NCBI GenBank assembly: GCA_031308135.1
Contig: JAHLJT010000631.1
Coordinates: 1,899,371 to 1,963,370, forward strand
Source of the DNA: Acheta domesticus
Lineage: Eukaryota > Arthropoda > Insecta > Orthoptera > Gryllidae
Reading direction: 5' to 3'
Length of the DNA: 64,000 nt
The notes below the pieces were generated by a model. That model was given only the letters and a program-made list of their open reading frames with translations, ran no database searches and was not told the DNA's origin. The number at the start of each line of letters is the position of its first letter. Positions within the stretch are counted from its first letter, which is position 1. The position numbers were made by a program, and so were the translations under genes. Shown here piece by piece: positions 23,850 through 34,831 of this stretch.

Positions 23850-25475
23850 AAGATGGCTGCTTTGCTATGTAATGTCTCCGCGCGTGCCGTGATTAGTCAT
23901 TTGCATTTGAAAGGTAAGTCGGGCAAGGAAATTCATGAGGAAATGGTGAAGGTGTACGGAGATAATGCTCCAGCAATAGGAGACAGTAAAGAAGTGGAAA
24001 AGGTTGTTTCGATGTGGGCACAAAGAGCTGAAAGACGCACCACGAAGCGGCAGACCTTCTTTGATGGAGGAACCACGGATTATCCACCTGGTGGAAAATT
24101 TCTTGCACGATATACTGCACATGACGAAAGTGTCGGCCAGATGGGTCCCTCGTTTGCTGACACCCATTCAAAGGGAACAGCGCGTGACATCCGCGGTAGC
24201 GATGTTGCAAATGTGCAAATACCAAGACGAGTTTTTCAGCCTTCTTATCACAATGGACGAATGCTGGGTTCACCATTACGACCCAGAAACAAAAGAAATG
24301 CGTAAGCAGTGGAAACGCGCAGAGTCGCTTCCACCAAGGAAAGCAAAGATGCAGTTCTCGTCTGGGAAGGTGATGTCTGTTTTTAGGGATTGTCGCGGTG
24401 TAATCCTAACAGATTGTGGCAGAAAAAGCCAGACAATTACTTCGGAGTATTAACAACAACTATTGACAAACTGCGTGAAGAGATCAAGCGGAAAAGGCGA
24501 TGAATAATTGCATGTGCGACTCTTGCGTGACAACGCCCCTGCTCACACCACTCAAGCAACTGTCGTCCGTTGTTCGCATCTACGCTACGAAATTCTACCG
24601 CATCCGCCTCATTCGCCAGATTTGGCAACGAGCGATTTCTTTCTTTTTAAAAAATTGAAAGAGTCGCTGCGTGTTCAACGTTTTGCCAGTGATAATCATG
24701 TGATTGCTGCGGTGGAAAATTTTTCAGAGAGTCAAACGCAGGACTTCTATACTAATGGCATAAGTTATACATCGCGGGCAGTGGCGGCTCCTAAACTTCA
24801 GGCCAGGTAGGGCACAAAACAAAAAGCTAGAAAATAACTAATAAAAATTTTATTTTGAAGTTTAAGCGCTGTTAACTGAAAAACACTTGAAATTCCTCAT
24901 TGGTTTCTCACGTTTTAACTAGGCTGAATGAGAAGAGAGAACAATTCAATTGAAACAACCAACGCTCACGCTCAAGAAAAAAAAACTCGCACAGAATTCA
25001 CAGCTGCTGATATTATGAAGATTACGCGGGTCCTGAGCTAATCAGCATTTCATTTCTCAGACACTATGAGCGTTGTTTGTACATCTGTAAAGTGGCGCTT
25101 GCAGTGGCAGTCACAAGAAACTTGTGACCCTGAAGGGCCTTAAGGGAGCATTACCCCCTCCCTTTTTTCCTCGCACTATGAGGAAAAGCTTTGCTGAACG
25201 GGAGGGAGCTGGTCACAAGAAGCTTGCGGACTTCGCCCTGTTGCCACAACTACCTCGTTATCTGTGCTGTGAAATAGTATCGATATCGCCCGTGAAAACC
25301 TTAACGTAAATTCTCTAGAATTATTACTCGATAATATGACATGCATTTCAGTTCTCTATTAATATTTTCCTTTACAAGTGGGAGGGCACGTGACCATGTG
25401 ACCTTATGGTAGAGCCGCCATTGATCGCGGGGAGAAATGTGTAAACCTGCAGGGATCTTCTGTTGAAAATGGCTA
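23850..25475 (+). pseudogene. Mariner transposase, decayed and split by a MITE
   Basis: This is the transposase that would cut and paste the mariner. The N-terminus has AVISHLHLKGKSGKEIHEEM (helix-turn-helix). After a frameshift near 24010 it has the linker APRSGRPS, then WVPRLLTPIQREQR, MDECWVHHYDPETK (first catalytic D), LLRDNAPAH (second D) and PHSPDLATSDFFLFKKLKE (third D). About 25-30 residues before WVPRLL are missing. Stops occur at about 24451 and 24502. At 24778 the frame is interrupted by a 645-bp hAT MITE. Beyond it the ending resumes exactly, with GEKCVNLQG and the last residues of a mariner protein. It is non-functional. Confidence 0.88.
24771..25431. mobile_element. hAT MITE (innermost level of nest)
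   Basis: The element at 24779-25423 (645 bp) has 12-bp inverted ends, CAGTGGCGGCTC and the inverse of CAATGGCGGCTC. It is flanked by exact 8-bp duplications ATCGCGGG (24771-24778, 25424-25431). No transposase frame is seen. It sits inside the mariner transposase, and removing it with one duplication restores the mariner reading. Confidence 0.92.
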
Positions 25476-25919
25476 ATACATTTGCAAAAGGTGATATTTC
25501 TATCTTTTTTCTTTCTACCCAAAGGTACGAATATTATGAACGCCCCTCGAAATTCTTGACAATCCAACATTCAGTAATTTTTACTGTCGCAAATTTTGTC
25601 AAGGGTATTTGCTGAAATTCTTTTCTTGCCCGAATTATTTCTTTAAGTATCGCTATCTCATGTTAGTGGAGGTGACAATAATTATTCGCAGACAATGGTA
25701 ATGTCTGTTTTGGTTTTTGCGCTTGTAGACGGAACACGGGTGTCTATGGACAAAATCACGTCAATGTGGAGTGCTAAGCGCCGCCGTTGAATTTCTCAAA
25801 CTCCTGCGTTTGGCACTTGAATTTCTCTTCGTGGTCCCGCTGGGCCCCGGCCGCCCGCTGAGGGCCGGGAGCAATCGGCAGTGGCTCTACGGAGCGAAAA
25901 CGTGAGCCCTGTTCTAGTT

Positions 25920-26811
25920 CTTGCCAAAACCCGAAAAGAACTGAACCGGTCACAAAACATTGTAATGAACACGAGTAGTATTGGAGTAAATGTTCAGCCT
26001 CTTCCTACAATTACATTTGTGTAGATACAACTTGTTTTCTTAATGAAATATGTTCATCAAAAACAGATCTTCAAATAAGATTACGTTGAATTTTTCGAAA
26101 ATATGAGTATTTGAGGACTAATTGGGCGTCAAAACTAGTCACCCGCTCTAAAAATCTTTCGCTTCCTGATCGTAATTTCAAAAGTGTTTTGAATAGGTGT
26201 ATGCTACGTATGTCAGAATGCGTATATTATTTCATATTTCTATGTTCGTTTCTTACAATGGAGCTTTTGTCATACGTTTACAATTTCAAATAAATTATTT
26301 AAAACCTAACTGAAATAAATATGAAATAAAGATTGCTAACTTCTAGTCGCCCTCTCCTAAATTACGCAGTTGGATGCACTTAGAATTTGTATATTGTTTC
26401 TTATATTATTTTTATTATTATTTATTATATTTATATTTATGTTATTTTAAATTGCATCCTTTATTTGTGTTAAATGTGAAAACGAATAGATGAGCGGTCA
26501 TTGTCGGTTGTTGTAACCCATTGTAATGGCGCACTGATAAGGCGACAATGACGGCTGTGTTTTGTTCGCAGTAATATAAACGAATACTTTTATATATTTG
26601 TAGAATATTCCAATACCGTAGTGTTTAATAATAACTATTATGTTACTACTACATGTTCGTGCATACACTGCATACCTCATACAATGAATTCAATGAGAGA
26701 AATTTATTTTTACTTCGTCGTGCATTTTCATTTAAAGTTTTAAATTGAAAAAATGATAACTGAGATGTGTTAATACGGAGAGAAACTGTGGAATAAATAG
26801 TATTACATAAT
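25920..26811. other. AT-rich non-coding DNA
   Basis: An A/T-only stretch lies at about 26395-26450. No element border or gene is seen. Confidence 0.45.
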
Positions 26812-27699
26812 TAGGGGAGAGTTAGGTTAACTGGACCAGTTAGGTTTAGTGGTCCAAGCTTTTAAATGTTGGTGGGAAGTGTTTATTGCCTTTTCCAGTG
26901 GATGGCATTCGTAGGATGACAGGGCTGATAATTAAGCTACAATCATAAGTTTCAGGCCTTGAATTGTTCAGTACAGTAAGGAATTTTTTTCTGAAAGGTC
27001 AGAGGTTTTTTCTACCACTCATCTGCTTTGCATTTTTATTGCGATTGAATAACAACCACAAGAAGAATATTCATAGGAAATTAATTGTAAGTATTTCTGC
27101 TCCATAATAGGTTTTTTGTTTTTAATAAGTCGCGGCTTGTGTGTTTTGGGCATACAAAGAAAATGCGTGCTGTGGGGTTAACTGGACCGCCGGGCGGTTA
27201 GGTTAAAAGAACCGGTCCATTTATCCCCTTTTTTATTTTTCGGAAGTCGAATTTGTAGATTTGCAATTATTAAATGTGGAATGTTATGTAATTTATTAGC
27301 CTTTCACTATTGTATTAATTTAATTCATTACCACTGTTATTTCCGAGTTTAAATTTTAAATGCCACGTTTTGGGAAACAGCGCGCGGTCCGTGGCCCGTT
27401 TTCTCATTTACGTGTGAAAAGGGTTATGGCAATGTCTATTAAACGTCAATTTTATTTTCACAGCTTATTTCAATTTCCGGTCCACTTAACCTTATCGGTA
27501 AGGTTAACTAGTCCTATTGCAAATGTATAAAACGTCCCGTATTTGACAATAACTGTAAGCACAATGGAGTTGTTTGGTCTCCGAATATAAGGAGAAAACC
27601 TCACTCAAATATGCGAAAAGTCACGTGTATACGTCAAGTAAATAACACTTTAGAACTAGTTAAAAAAAGTGGACCAGTTAACCTAATGCTCCTCCACTA
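26812..27699. mobile_element. TA-flanked element with GGTTAACTGGACC subterminal repeats
   Basis: TA at 26812 and 27698 flanks an 884-bp element. Its ends are imperfect inverted repeats (GGGGAGAGTTAGGTTAACTG on the left, inverse of GTGGAGGAGCATTAGGTTAA on the right). Variants of GGTTAACTGGACC also recur internally, near 27176, 27210, 27478 and 27503. There is no transposase frame, so it is non-autonomous. TA duplication hints at the IS630/Tc1/mariner group, but the family is unknown to me. Confidence 0.65.
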
Positions 27700-28443
27700 A
27701 TGGCGAGAAAGTACGCGCTGTTTAAACACCGCTAGTTTAAGATATTAAAAACCCAAATACCGTCGCCGAACAAGAAAAATGACACATGAAAAATAGTCAT
27801 TTTTTATTTAAAATAAGTACATTTCATACTTAATGTGTTTAAGAATGATTTGGTACATTAGTGAAAAGTTTATAAGGACGTTTCACAATGCATGCGGTAT
27901 ATAGAGAAAAACATTTCGTGCACTTCCAGTTGCTCCATCGTAAACTTACCATTCGGTAAGATTAAATACGTTCTACCGCTCAAAGACAATTTTTGAATGT
28001 ATCATTTTTCTTGGGCTCCGACCATTTTCTAAAAGATTGGGTAAATGTGTTTGTTACAAAATCTTTATTAAAATATTTTAGGTATTACAACAGATGTATT
28101 TGTAACAAAACTAGTGAGATTACAAAATTGGTGCTTTACGTGCTTTAATCTTTTTCAAATATTAAATTGCAATCAAATGATTACATACGTAGGCACAGAC
28201 TTTCCAACGGCTGATGTGAATGGTTTTGTGCGAACGCAGAAGCGTGTACACACGTCGACGAGTTGTGATGAATGGTGACATGCGCCAAGCGCTCTCCGTG
28301 AAATGAGATGACTTATGGCAAGTGGTTCCTGAACAACCGGAAATTTCCATCCACTTCTAAAATGACATGACTGATTGCGTGGAGGTATAATATAAGGAAA
28401 AACTTAACATATTACACATGGAAAATTTTGACGTTTCATGTAA
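27700..28443. other. Candidate 3' UTR and downstream of the secreted-protein gene
   Basis: This AT-rich sequence lies beyond the stop codon of the minus-strand gene. It contains AATAAA candidates on the minus strand. A 62-codon frame at 28350-28162 lies within the predicted 3' UTR and is unsupported. Confidence 0.3.
28064..28069 (-). terminator. Candidate polyadenylation signal of the secreted-protein gene
   Basis: AATAAA occurs on the minus strand about 375 nt beyond the stop codon at 28444, in AT-rich sequence. Other AATAAA hexamers occur further on (for example near 27800), so the choice is uncertain. Confidence 0.25.
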
Positions 28444-28521
28444 TTACTCGTGAGAGCTGATTTTCGACCTGAACGGATTCGAGAGTAGTGTGTTCACAGC
28501 CTTCAGCACGCTGATGGGGAT
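28444..28521 (-). CDS. Terminal coding exon 3 of secreted protein
   Basis: A consensus acceptor (TTTTTTCTGATTACAG) precedes 25 codons and a TAA stop at 28446..28444. The peptide is IPISVLKAVNTLLSNPF followed by RSKISSHE. Its phase 0 matches the exon 2 donor, and the combined segment FSRLIDDIFQ plus IPISVLKAVNTLL looks like a continuous amphipathic helix. The exon is too short to find by length and was identified from the acceptor and the reading continuity. The 3' UTR should run to lower coordinates. Confidence 0.7.
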   Translation of the reverse strand: MPISVLKAVNTLLSNPFRSKISSHE

Positions 28522-30153
28522 CTGTAATCAGAAAAAAGAATCAGAAGAATGCACAATAATTATATATTTTCAATTAAATTATATTTTATAGGCATATCGC
28601 GTTACATTATCATTAACATTAAAATATTTTACATCCGTACTACTTCTGTGATCGTATAAAATTATTTAACTAATTTGTAAAATATTAAATATTGAGACGT
28701 CAATTATTATACAATACCAGAATTATATTTCAATAAATAGAAAAAACAATAATATTTCTTTCGTGCAGAATTCGGAGGTCTCTGTTTCCGATTGAACAAA
28801 ACAATTGATAATTTAAATATTTGATGACCTTTGGGTACCAGGTAAAAATTAGAAACCTCATTTTTGGTGGGAAATTTCCCATTACTAGGTGGTTAAAGCT
28901 ATCATAAATCAGTGATTACGCTTCTGCAGTTCGGAATGTTGGCAATCCTGATGCAAGTACATATGATTATTGTATCACATTATGTTCGGGTTTGGCAATA
29001 TTTTATTACACACTGCCCAACGAAATGGAAGAGAGGTCTTTTTTATTTTTGTAAAAGGTTGGTATAAGGAATGCGACTTTTATGAGCATGTTTGTGCACT
29101 TATGATACTCGAAGGAAAGGGAATAAATTATTTGTAAACTGGTATAATGTGTAATGGCTATATTGTGTAAAATGGAAGTTATTTCATTATCCACGTTGAT
29201 ATCTAAAGTCGAATTTGACGAAACTGAGATAAGAGTACGAGTTATTACGAAACAAGTGTACTTGGGCCACTATAGTCAGTTTCGTTGCGTAATATTAGAG
29301 CTACCTATATGGCCAAGTAATACCTACTTTTCTACAAGAGTCCGTCACCTTTCGCAGGCGCCTTTTCTTCGAAATGTTTAATCTTTAAACATTGTATCCA
29401 TTAAAAAAAATTCTTTAAAATGTTTTCTCTTTAAAATACTTTTTTCATTAAAATGTTTTCCCTTTAAAATATTTTTTTCTGAAAAATATTTTCTATAACG
29501 TAAATTGTTTCCAAGCTACGATAATTATTTTCCGATTCTGTCAAATATAAAAACATTGTAAGTAGAAATGTATCGGGATCAATGATCATGACGGCTGCCT
29601 TTTTGGTGAAAAGTGAATTTCCATAATTCCAAAGGATGATAAATTAAACAATTTTTGTAGTCTAAAGATTTTTATATATGTTTTATATTCTCAAGATAAA
29701 ATTTTTCTGTCTCTTTAGTGTTTTTAATATTTTGCGGCTAAATTTTTCAGGAATTTTTATTTGATTGACTTTCTGAAAACTTTTATATAAATAACTACTA
29801 GAACGTGGAATAAGGCGCTAACTTTTCCGTTACCTGATTACTTTTGTATATCGTCGTCAGGAAGTTCCTCACCCACCCCTTACAAGCCAACTGTGTATCG
29901 CTGAGAATATTGTTTAAGAAACCCAGTGAGCAAGCAACTGTTTAAGAAACCTCGATTTAGTACATTTCTAACGGTCTTTTAAATTTGTCTATTGGACTGC
30001 GTAAAATTTACAATATTTACTATTGTAGGTGTGTGTACTTGTTCAGCTAAGGTAGATACCATAGCGAATAAGGTTTTTCATCAAACAGGGTCAATCGTGC
30101 ATAGTAGTGTGCGGTAGTACCTGGGATATGTCGAAAAGGCTGAAGTCGTTATT
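28522..30153 (-). other. Intron sequence, no recognised element
   Basis: This is the first part of the intron between exons 3 and 2. An AT-rich degenerate repeat around TTTAAAAT lies at about 29395-29500. Nothing else is identified. Confidence 0.4.
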
Positions 30154-31558
30154 GTCAGTAGGAGGTCCGGTTACGGGGAAATGTATTTTGTATCGGTGTA
30201 TAACACAAACTTAATTTTACTCATAAACAGGGTCAGTGATTGGGTTGAGTCTGAGTGGGGGGTCAGTAGGAGGTCCGGTTACGGGGAAATGTATTTTGTA
30301 TCGGTGTATAACACAAACTTAATTTTACTCATAAACAGGGTCAGTGATTGGGTTGAGTCTGAGTGGGGGGTCAGTAGGAGGTCCGGTTACGGGGAAATGT
30401 ATTTTGTATCGGTGTATAATACAAACTTAATTTTACTCATAAACAGGGTCAGTGATTGGGTTGAGTCTGAGTGGGGGGTCAGTAGGAGGTCCGGTTACGG
30501 GGAAATGTATTTTGTATCGGTGTATAATACAAACTTAATTTTACTCATAAACAGGGTCAGTGATTGGGTTGAGTCTGAGTGGGGGGTCAGTAGGAGGTCC
30601 GGTTACGGGGAAATGTATTTTGTATCGGTGTATAATACAAACTTAATTTTACTCATAAACAGGGTCAGTGATTGGGTTGAGTCTGAGTGGGGGGTCAGTA
30701 GGAGGTCCGGTTACGGGGAAATGTATTTTGTATCGGTGTATAATACAAACTTAATTTTACTCATAAACAGGGTCAGTGATTGGGTTGAGTCTGAGTGGGG
30801 GGTCAGTAGGAGGTCCGGTTACGGGGAAATGTATTTTGTATCGGTGTATAATACAAACTTAATTTTACTCATAAACAGGGTCAGTGATTGGGTTGAGTCT
30901 GAGTGGGGGGTCAGTAGGAGGTCCGGTTACGGGGAAATGTATTTTGTATCGGTGTATAATACAAACTTAATTTTACTCATAAACAGGGTCAGTGATTGGG
31001 TTGAGTCTGAGTGGGGGGTCAGTAGGAGGTCCGGTTACGGGGAAATGTATTTTGTATCGGTGTATAATACAAACTTAATTTTACTCATAAACAGGGTCAG
31101 TGATTGGGTTGAGTCTGAGTGGGGGGTCAGTAGGAGGTCCGGTTACGGGGAAATGTATTTTGTATCGGTGTATAACACAAACTTAATTTTACTCATAAAC
31201 AGGGTCAGTGATTGGGTTGAGTCTGAGTGGGGGGTCAGTAGGAGGTCCGGTTACGGGGAAATGTATTTTGTATCGGTGTATAATACAAACTTAATTTTAC
31301 TCATAAACAGGGTCAGTGATTGGGTTGAGTCTGAGTGGGGGGTCAGTAGGAGGTCCGGTTACGGGGAAATGTATTTTGTATCGGTGTATAATACAAACTT
31401 AATTTTACTCATAAACAGGGTCAGTGATTGGGTTGAGTCTGAGTGGGGGGTCAGTAGGAGGTCCGGTTACGGGGAAATGTATTTTGTATCGGTGTATAAT
31501 ACAAACTTAATTTTACTCATAAACAGGGTCAGTGATTAGGTTGAGTCTGAGTGGGGGG
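30154..31558 (+). repeat. 108-bp minisatellite, 13 copies, frame-preserving
   Basis: Thirteen near-identical 108-bp units differ mainly at one site (AACAC or AATAC after GTGTAT; units 1, 2 and 10 carry AACAC). Because 108 is a multiple of three, one plus-strand frame stays open for 452 codons, repeating a 36-residue unit that starts MYFVSVYNTN. The last unit has GATTAGG in place of GATTGGG, which closes the frame. I read it as satellite DNA in an intron, with the frame a by-product of unit length. There is no independent coding evidence. Confidence 0.93.
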
Positions 31559-32361
31559 TTAACCCGGGTAGGAGTCCACCCTCCCCCTCCATCTCCCACC
31601 AAACATGCGATACACCCCAACGATGCGCATCTCCCACCATATGGAGCGAAAAATATTTTTTTTTCAAATTGTCATGTTTATCATTAAATTGTCATCACAT
31701 TTATTTTACGTAACTTGAGCAGTGTTCATTTTTGCGGTGAAAAACAGCTCTACGCTTGGCATTTTTTTATATTAACTCATTTAAGAATTTTTGGGAATCG
31801 ACTTTGTCGGTTCCTTTTTCGATATACACATGTAAAAGCGCAATAGTGTTGAGCCGATCTTGCAACATTGTTGATCGCACATGCGTTTTGAGTCGACGCA
31901 ATACAGAGAAACTTCGTTCATTTCTGGAATTTGACGTTTATGGAATATTTCTTTCAACCCAAATTCCGTGTGGATATTTTACCCCCTCGGAATTTTTCGT
32001 GCTACCCAACAAACTTACATTATACGCCGGACCTGCTCAATGAGTTTACGATTTAGGGTAGCTAAGATTTTGGATAGCCCATTGGCCCATTTGTGCCTTG
32101 TAGTTGTTATGTCTAAATAATAATTATTTTACATTTACGAATACAAACAACATACAACTACCACACAACGGCACGTAATTTTTTTGCATTATTTGTAACG
32201 GTTTCGTAGTATAATATTACAACATGAATCCTACAAATACCGACGAATGAACTAATGGACGTTAAACAAACTTTTCTCATACATGCATTTCCGTTCAAAT
32301 TTCGACATCGATTTATGCAGCATTGCGTACCTTTCTATTGTCTGCGCGAATTATAAAATAA
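31559..32361 (-). other. Intron sequence, no recognised element
   Basis: A C-rich stretch at 31565-31640 follows the satellite. The remainder is AT-rich. A 95-codon frame at 31756 has no supporting motif. Confidence 0.4.
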
Positions 32362-33956
32362 CTAGTGGTGCTACAGAATGGCACAGACTTTCCCGTATTA
32401 GTTTTCTATTTCCTTGGGTCTTCGCTAGCTATTCAGAATTGCCACAAACTCTTTCTTGACAGCTGTCATCTATCACCGCCAAAAGTACATTTTTTGTCAT
32501 TTTCTTAATTTTTCGGTTTCCTATTGGTAGAACGGAAACATTAATTTTATAATATTAAAGAACACAAAATCCTAGTCATAAATGGCAATTTTCTTTTAAA
32601 AATTATGTGCCGTTTAAGAGAAAATGGCATTTTAGCGCTACTAAAAATGCTAAATTTGAAGCTCATTTTCACAGAAAATTTTTGAGTTTTCAAAATACTT
32701 TATTTGAAGTTATTGGAAGCACTTACACTCACAAATATAATAATCTTTACAAATTGCGGATAAAGTGCATATTAAAGACGTGAGAGATCGTTCAAAAAAT
32801 TTACATTTATATAATTTTTAAAAAAATAAGTAAAAAAAACTTTACGTCATATTAAAGAGTGTAATTATAACTATCTGTTACATAATTTTCAAAAAGAAAA
32901 TTGCAGCCATATATGAGAAAATGGCGTTTGAGCATTTCTGAAAATGCCGAAATTTGAGTTACTTTTCACAGAAAACGGTAGTGTTTTCGAGAAACTTTAC
33001 TTGACATTATTTACAGCATATATACTCATAAATATAATAATGTGAAAAAATCGCCGATAATGTAAATATTAACGACGTGAGAGACAAGTAAAAAAATTTA
33101 CATTTTTGTAATTTTTGAAAAAAAACAACCGATAGACCAATATGGCTTTTATGTCATCTGATAGAGTACATTTACCACTATCCCTACCAAAAGTTTAAAG
33201 AAAAAAATTGGAGCCGGTTTTGAGAAAATCTTGTTTTTGTAATTTTTTAATGTTGCACATATTGAACGCAATATTGCACGAAAACTACTAAAATTTTGAG
33301 AAACATTTACGCGACCTTTATGAAATAACTCAATATGCAGAACAAATTTTATTTGAAGAAAAAATCTCTATCTTCAATTTTGTAGTTGGAGAAAGACGCC
33401 GAAAAAAATTCAAACTTTCAAAATTTTCGAAAATTCAGAGTTATCCGTGAAAATCGGACCGATGCCATGTTAATAAGTGTATATCACTCTATTCATACAA
33501 GGAATTTAAAGAACAAATTTGGAGCTGTTTTTGAGAAAATTTTGAAAATCCCCGGGGGGCTTCATATAAAGTACCCCCAAATTTTGAAGAATCTTTTTCA
33601 AAATCTCAAACCTTTGACTAAAATCAGATCGACTAGGGAATATCCATTTTGGAAGAAATCGTGCGTATGGTTTAGGCGCTAGCAGTGTTCACAGACGGAC
33701 AGACGGACGTTTTCCTTTCAATTGGGTTTTCGGTATCAAGGACCTAGAAAACAGGGTTTCTGACTACACCACGTGTTAGGGGATTTTTTTTCTTAATTTA
33801 GCAACTGGTTTTATCCACTTATTCGTTTTCACGGCCCGGCAATTAATTTTTTTCCGCCGAAAAGTGGCCATTTTTTCGCGCAGCATTACATAACTTTCCC
33901 TACACTACTACGTATATCACTCCGTGTATACGTACGTATACGGGAACGTAAAAACA
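32362..33956 (-). mobile_element. 1.6-kb family, copy C (minus orientation)
   Basis: This is the reverse complement of the copy at 53232-54846, about 1595 bp. The CTAG end is at 32362 and the palindromic end GTATACGTACGTATAC at 33926-33941. Shared internal landmarks include the GACAGACGGACG run near 33695-33710 and the 98-codon frame beginning MEKDAEKNSNF, mirrored at 53811. It is non-coding apart from that short shared frame. It sits in the intron upstream of exon 3. Confidence 0.9.
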
Positions 33957-34105
33957 GTTAATCGATAACGTCTTGATAAATATATAAACAATTGAACGAA
34001 TTCGTAACTAGTGCAACTCCCATGGGAGCGCAGGGGTTTATGTAATAACGTTTTACGCAAAGCTATGAAGATGCTCTTGTCCGTCCCGCATGGGGGGTGT
34101 AGTAC

Positions 34106-34339
34106 CTGGAAGATGTCGTCGATGAGGCGGGAGAAGTTGTTGGCGGCGGACGGCGGCCGGTGCGTGGTGGAGGCGGGGGCGGGCGCGTGGTCCTTGGCGG
34201 GCGACGCGGCGGTGCTGGAGGGCGCTGCCTCGGAGGCCACGCCCACGGTGAGGGTGGTGGGCGGGGGCGGCGACGTCACTCCGCTCGCCTCGCCCTCCTC
34301 GCCCGCCTTGCTCACCACGGCACCCTCGGCGTCGTCCGT
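34106..34339 (-). CDS. Coding exon 2 of secreted protein (Pro/Ala/Ser/Thr-rich)
   Basis: This 234-nt exon is exactly 78 codons, phase 0 at both ends, with no stop. It starts after CTTTGGCAG at TDDAEGAVVSKAGEEGEASG and ends FSRLIDDIFQ before CAG|GTACTAC. The middle is low-complexity (SPPPPTT, SSTAASPAKDHAPAPASTT), suggesting an unstructured and possibly O-glycosylated linker. The exon is strikingly GC-rich against AT-rich flanks, as expected of a conserved coding island. A Jockey-like LINE 3' tail lies only about 57 bp upstream of the acceptor. Overlapping long frames on the plus strand are GC-driven shadows. Confidence 0.7.
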
Positions 34340-34396
34340 CTGCCAAAGCCAGAGAGAGCGCGCTGCGTGAGACCACGTTGCGGCGACAAGGGGAGG

Positions 34397-34830
34397 TTTT
34401 AATTTTTATTTATTTATTTATTCTTGCTTGGCCTGTGGCCCTCAGCAGCCGTGAACGACTGACACAGTAGTTGATTTTATTTTATACAACAAGTTTACAA
34501 GATATTTCCTTTTATCGTGATTATTTCATTTTCAGAAGCACTTTATATTACACGGAAAGGCGAATCGCTTCCAGTCTGCTTAAGGAGGGTCAAAAAATTC
34601 TCTGGGTAATTTCCTTTTCAATCGTTTACGATGAGGGTTCTGTTTGCCAAGTTTGAAATGGGTAGCTGAAGGTATTCGAGAAATTTTATTATAGAATTTT
34701 GCGGATAGAAGGGAGATATGTACAGAGATAGGGGTGATACCGAGTTCTTGATGGATTTGAGAGTTTGGGATAAACCAGGGTGCTTTTGTGATTATTCTTA
34801 GGAATTTATTTTGAGGAGATTTTAATGTAA
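34397..34830 (-). mobile_element. Jockey-like LINE 3' end, 5'-truncated
   Basis: On the minus strand the translation QNKFLRIITKAPWFIPNSQI, then HQELGITPISVHI, ending KLPREFFDPP and a stop at 34580, is the characteristic C-terminus of Jockey/CR1-type reverse-transcriptase ORFs. A 3' UTR follows, ending in an (AATA)n tail at 34422-34397. Only about 82 codons survive. Its tail lies about 57 bp upstream of the exon 2 acceptor. Confidence 0.8.
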
Positions 34831-34831
34831 A

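Larger units (their letters stand above)
23696..25550 (+). mobile_element. mariner element (middle level of nest)
   Basis: The left end, TCAAGGGCGTTCATAAAGTT and onward, matches the inverse of the right end at 25521-25550 over about 29 bp with a few differences. A TA lies before the left end; the right TA appears mutated. Subtracting the 653 bp due to the inner hAT MITE and its duplicated target leaves 1.2 kb, the usual mariner size. Confidence 0.85.
22826..25919 (+). mobile_element. hAT element (outer level of nest)
   Basis: Exact 8-bp duplications TTCTAGTT (22826-22833 and 25912-25919) flank an element that begins CAGGGCTTATCAAAG and ends with the inverse of CAGGGCTC, as hAT elements do. 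A decayed hAT transposase C-terminus lies inside on the plus strand (23290-23560). The element carries a mariner insertion at 23696-25550. Without it the hAT copy would be about 1.2 kb, an internally deleted non-autonomous form. Confidence 0.85.

Noticed and set aside
28869..28880. GGGAAATTTCCC as a Rel/NF-kB site
   Set aside because: A 12-bp palindrome in AT-rich DNA is likely by chance and has no supporting cluster.
30181..31539. 452-residue repeat protein
   Set aside because: The frame is a product of a 108-bp satellite in an intron; no start context, splice site or second-frame constraint supports coding.
34160..34402. Glycine/arginine-rich plus-strand frames over exon 2
   Set aside because: Shadows of the GC-rich exon; the minus strand has both splice sites and an in-phase continuation.
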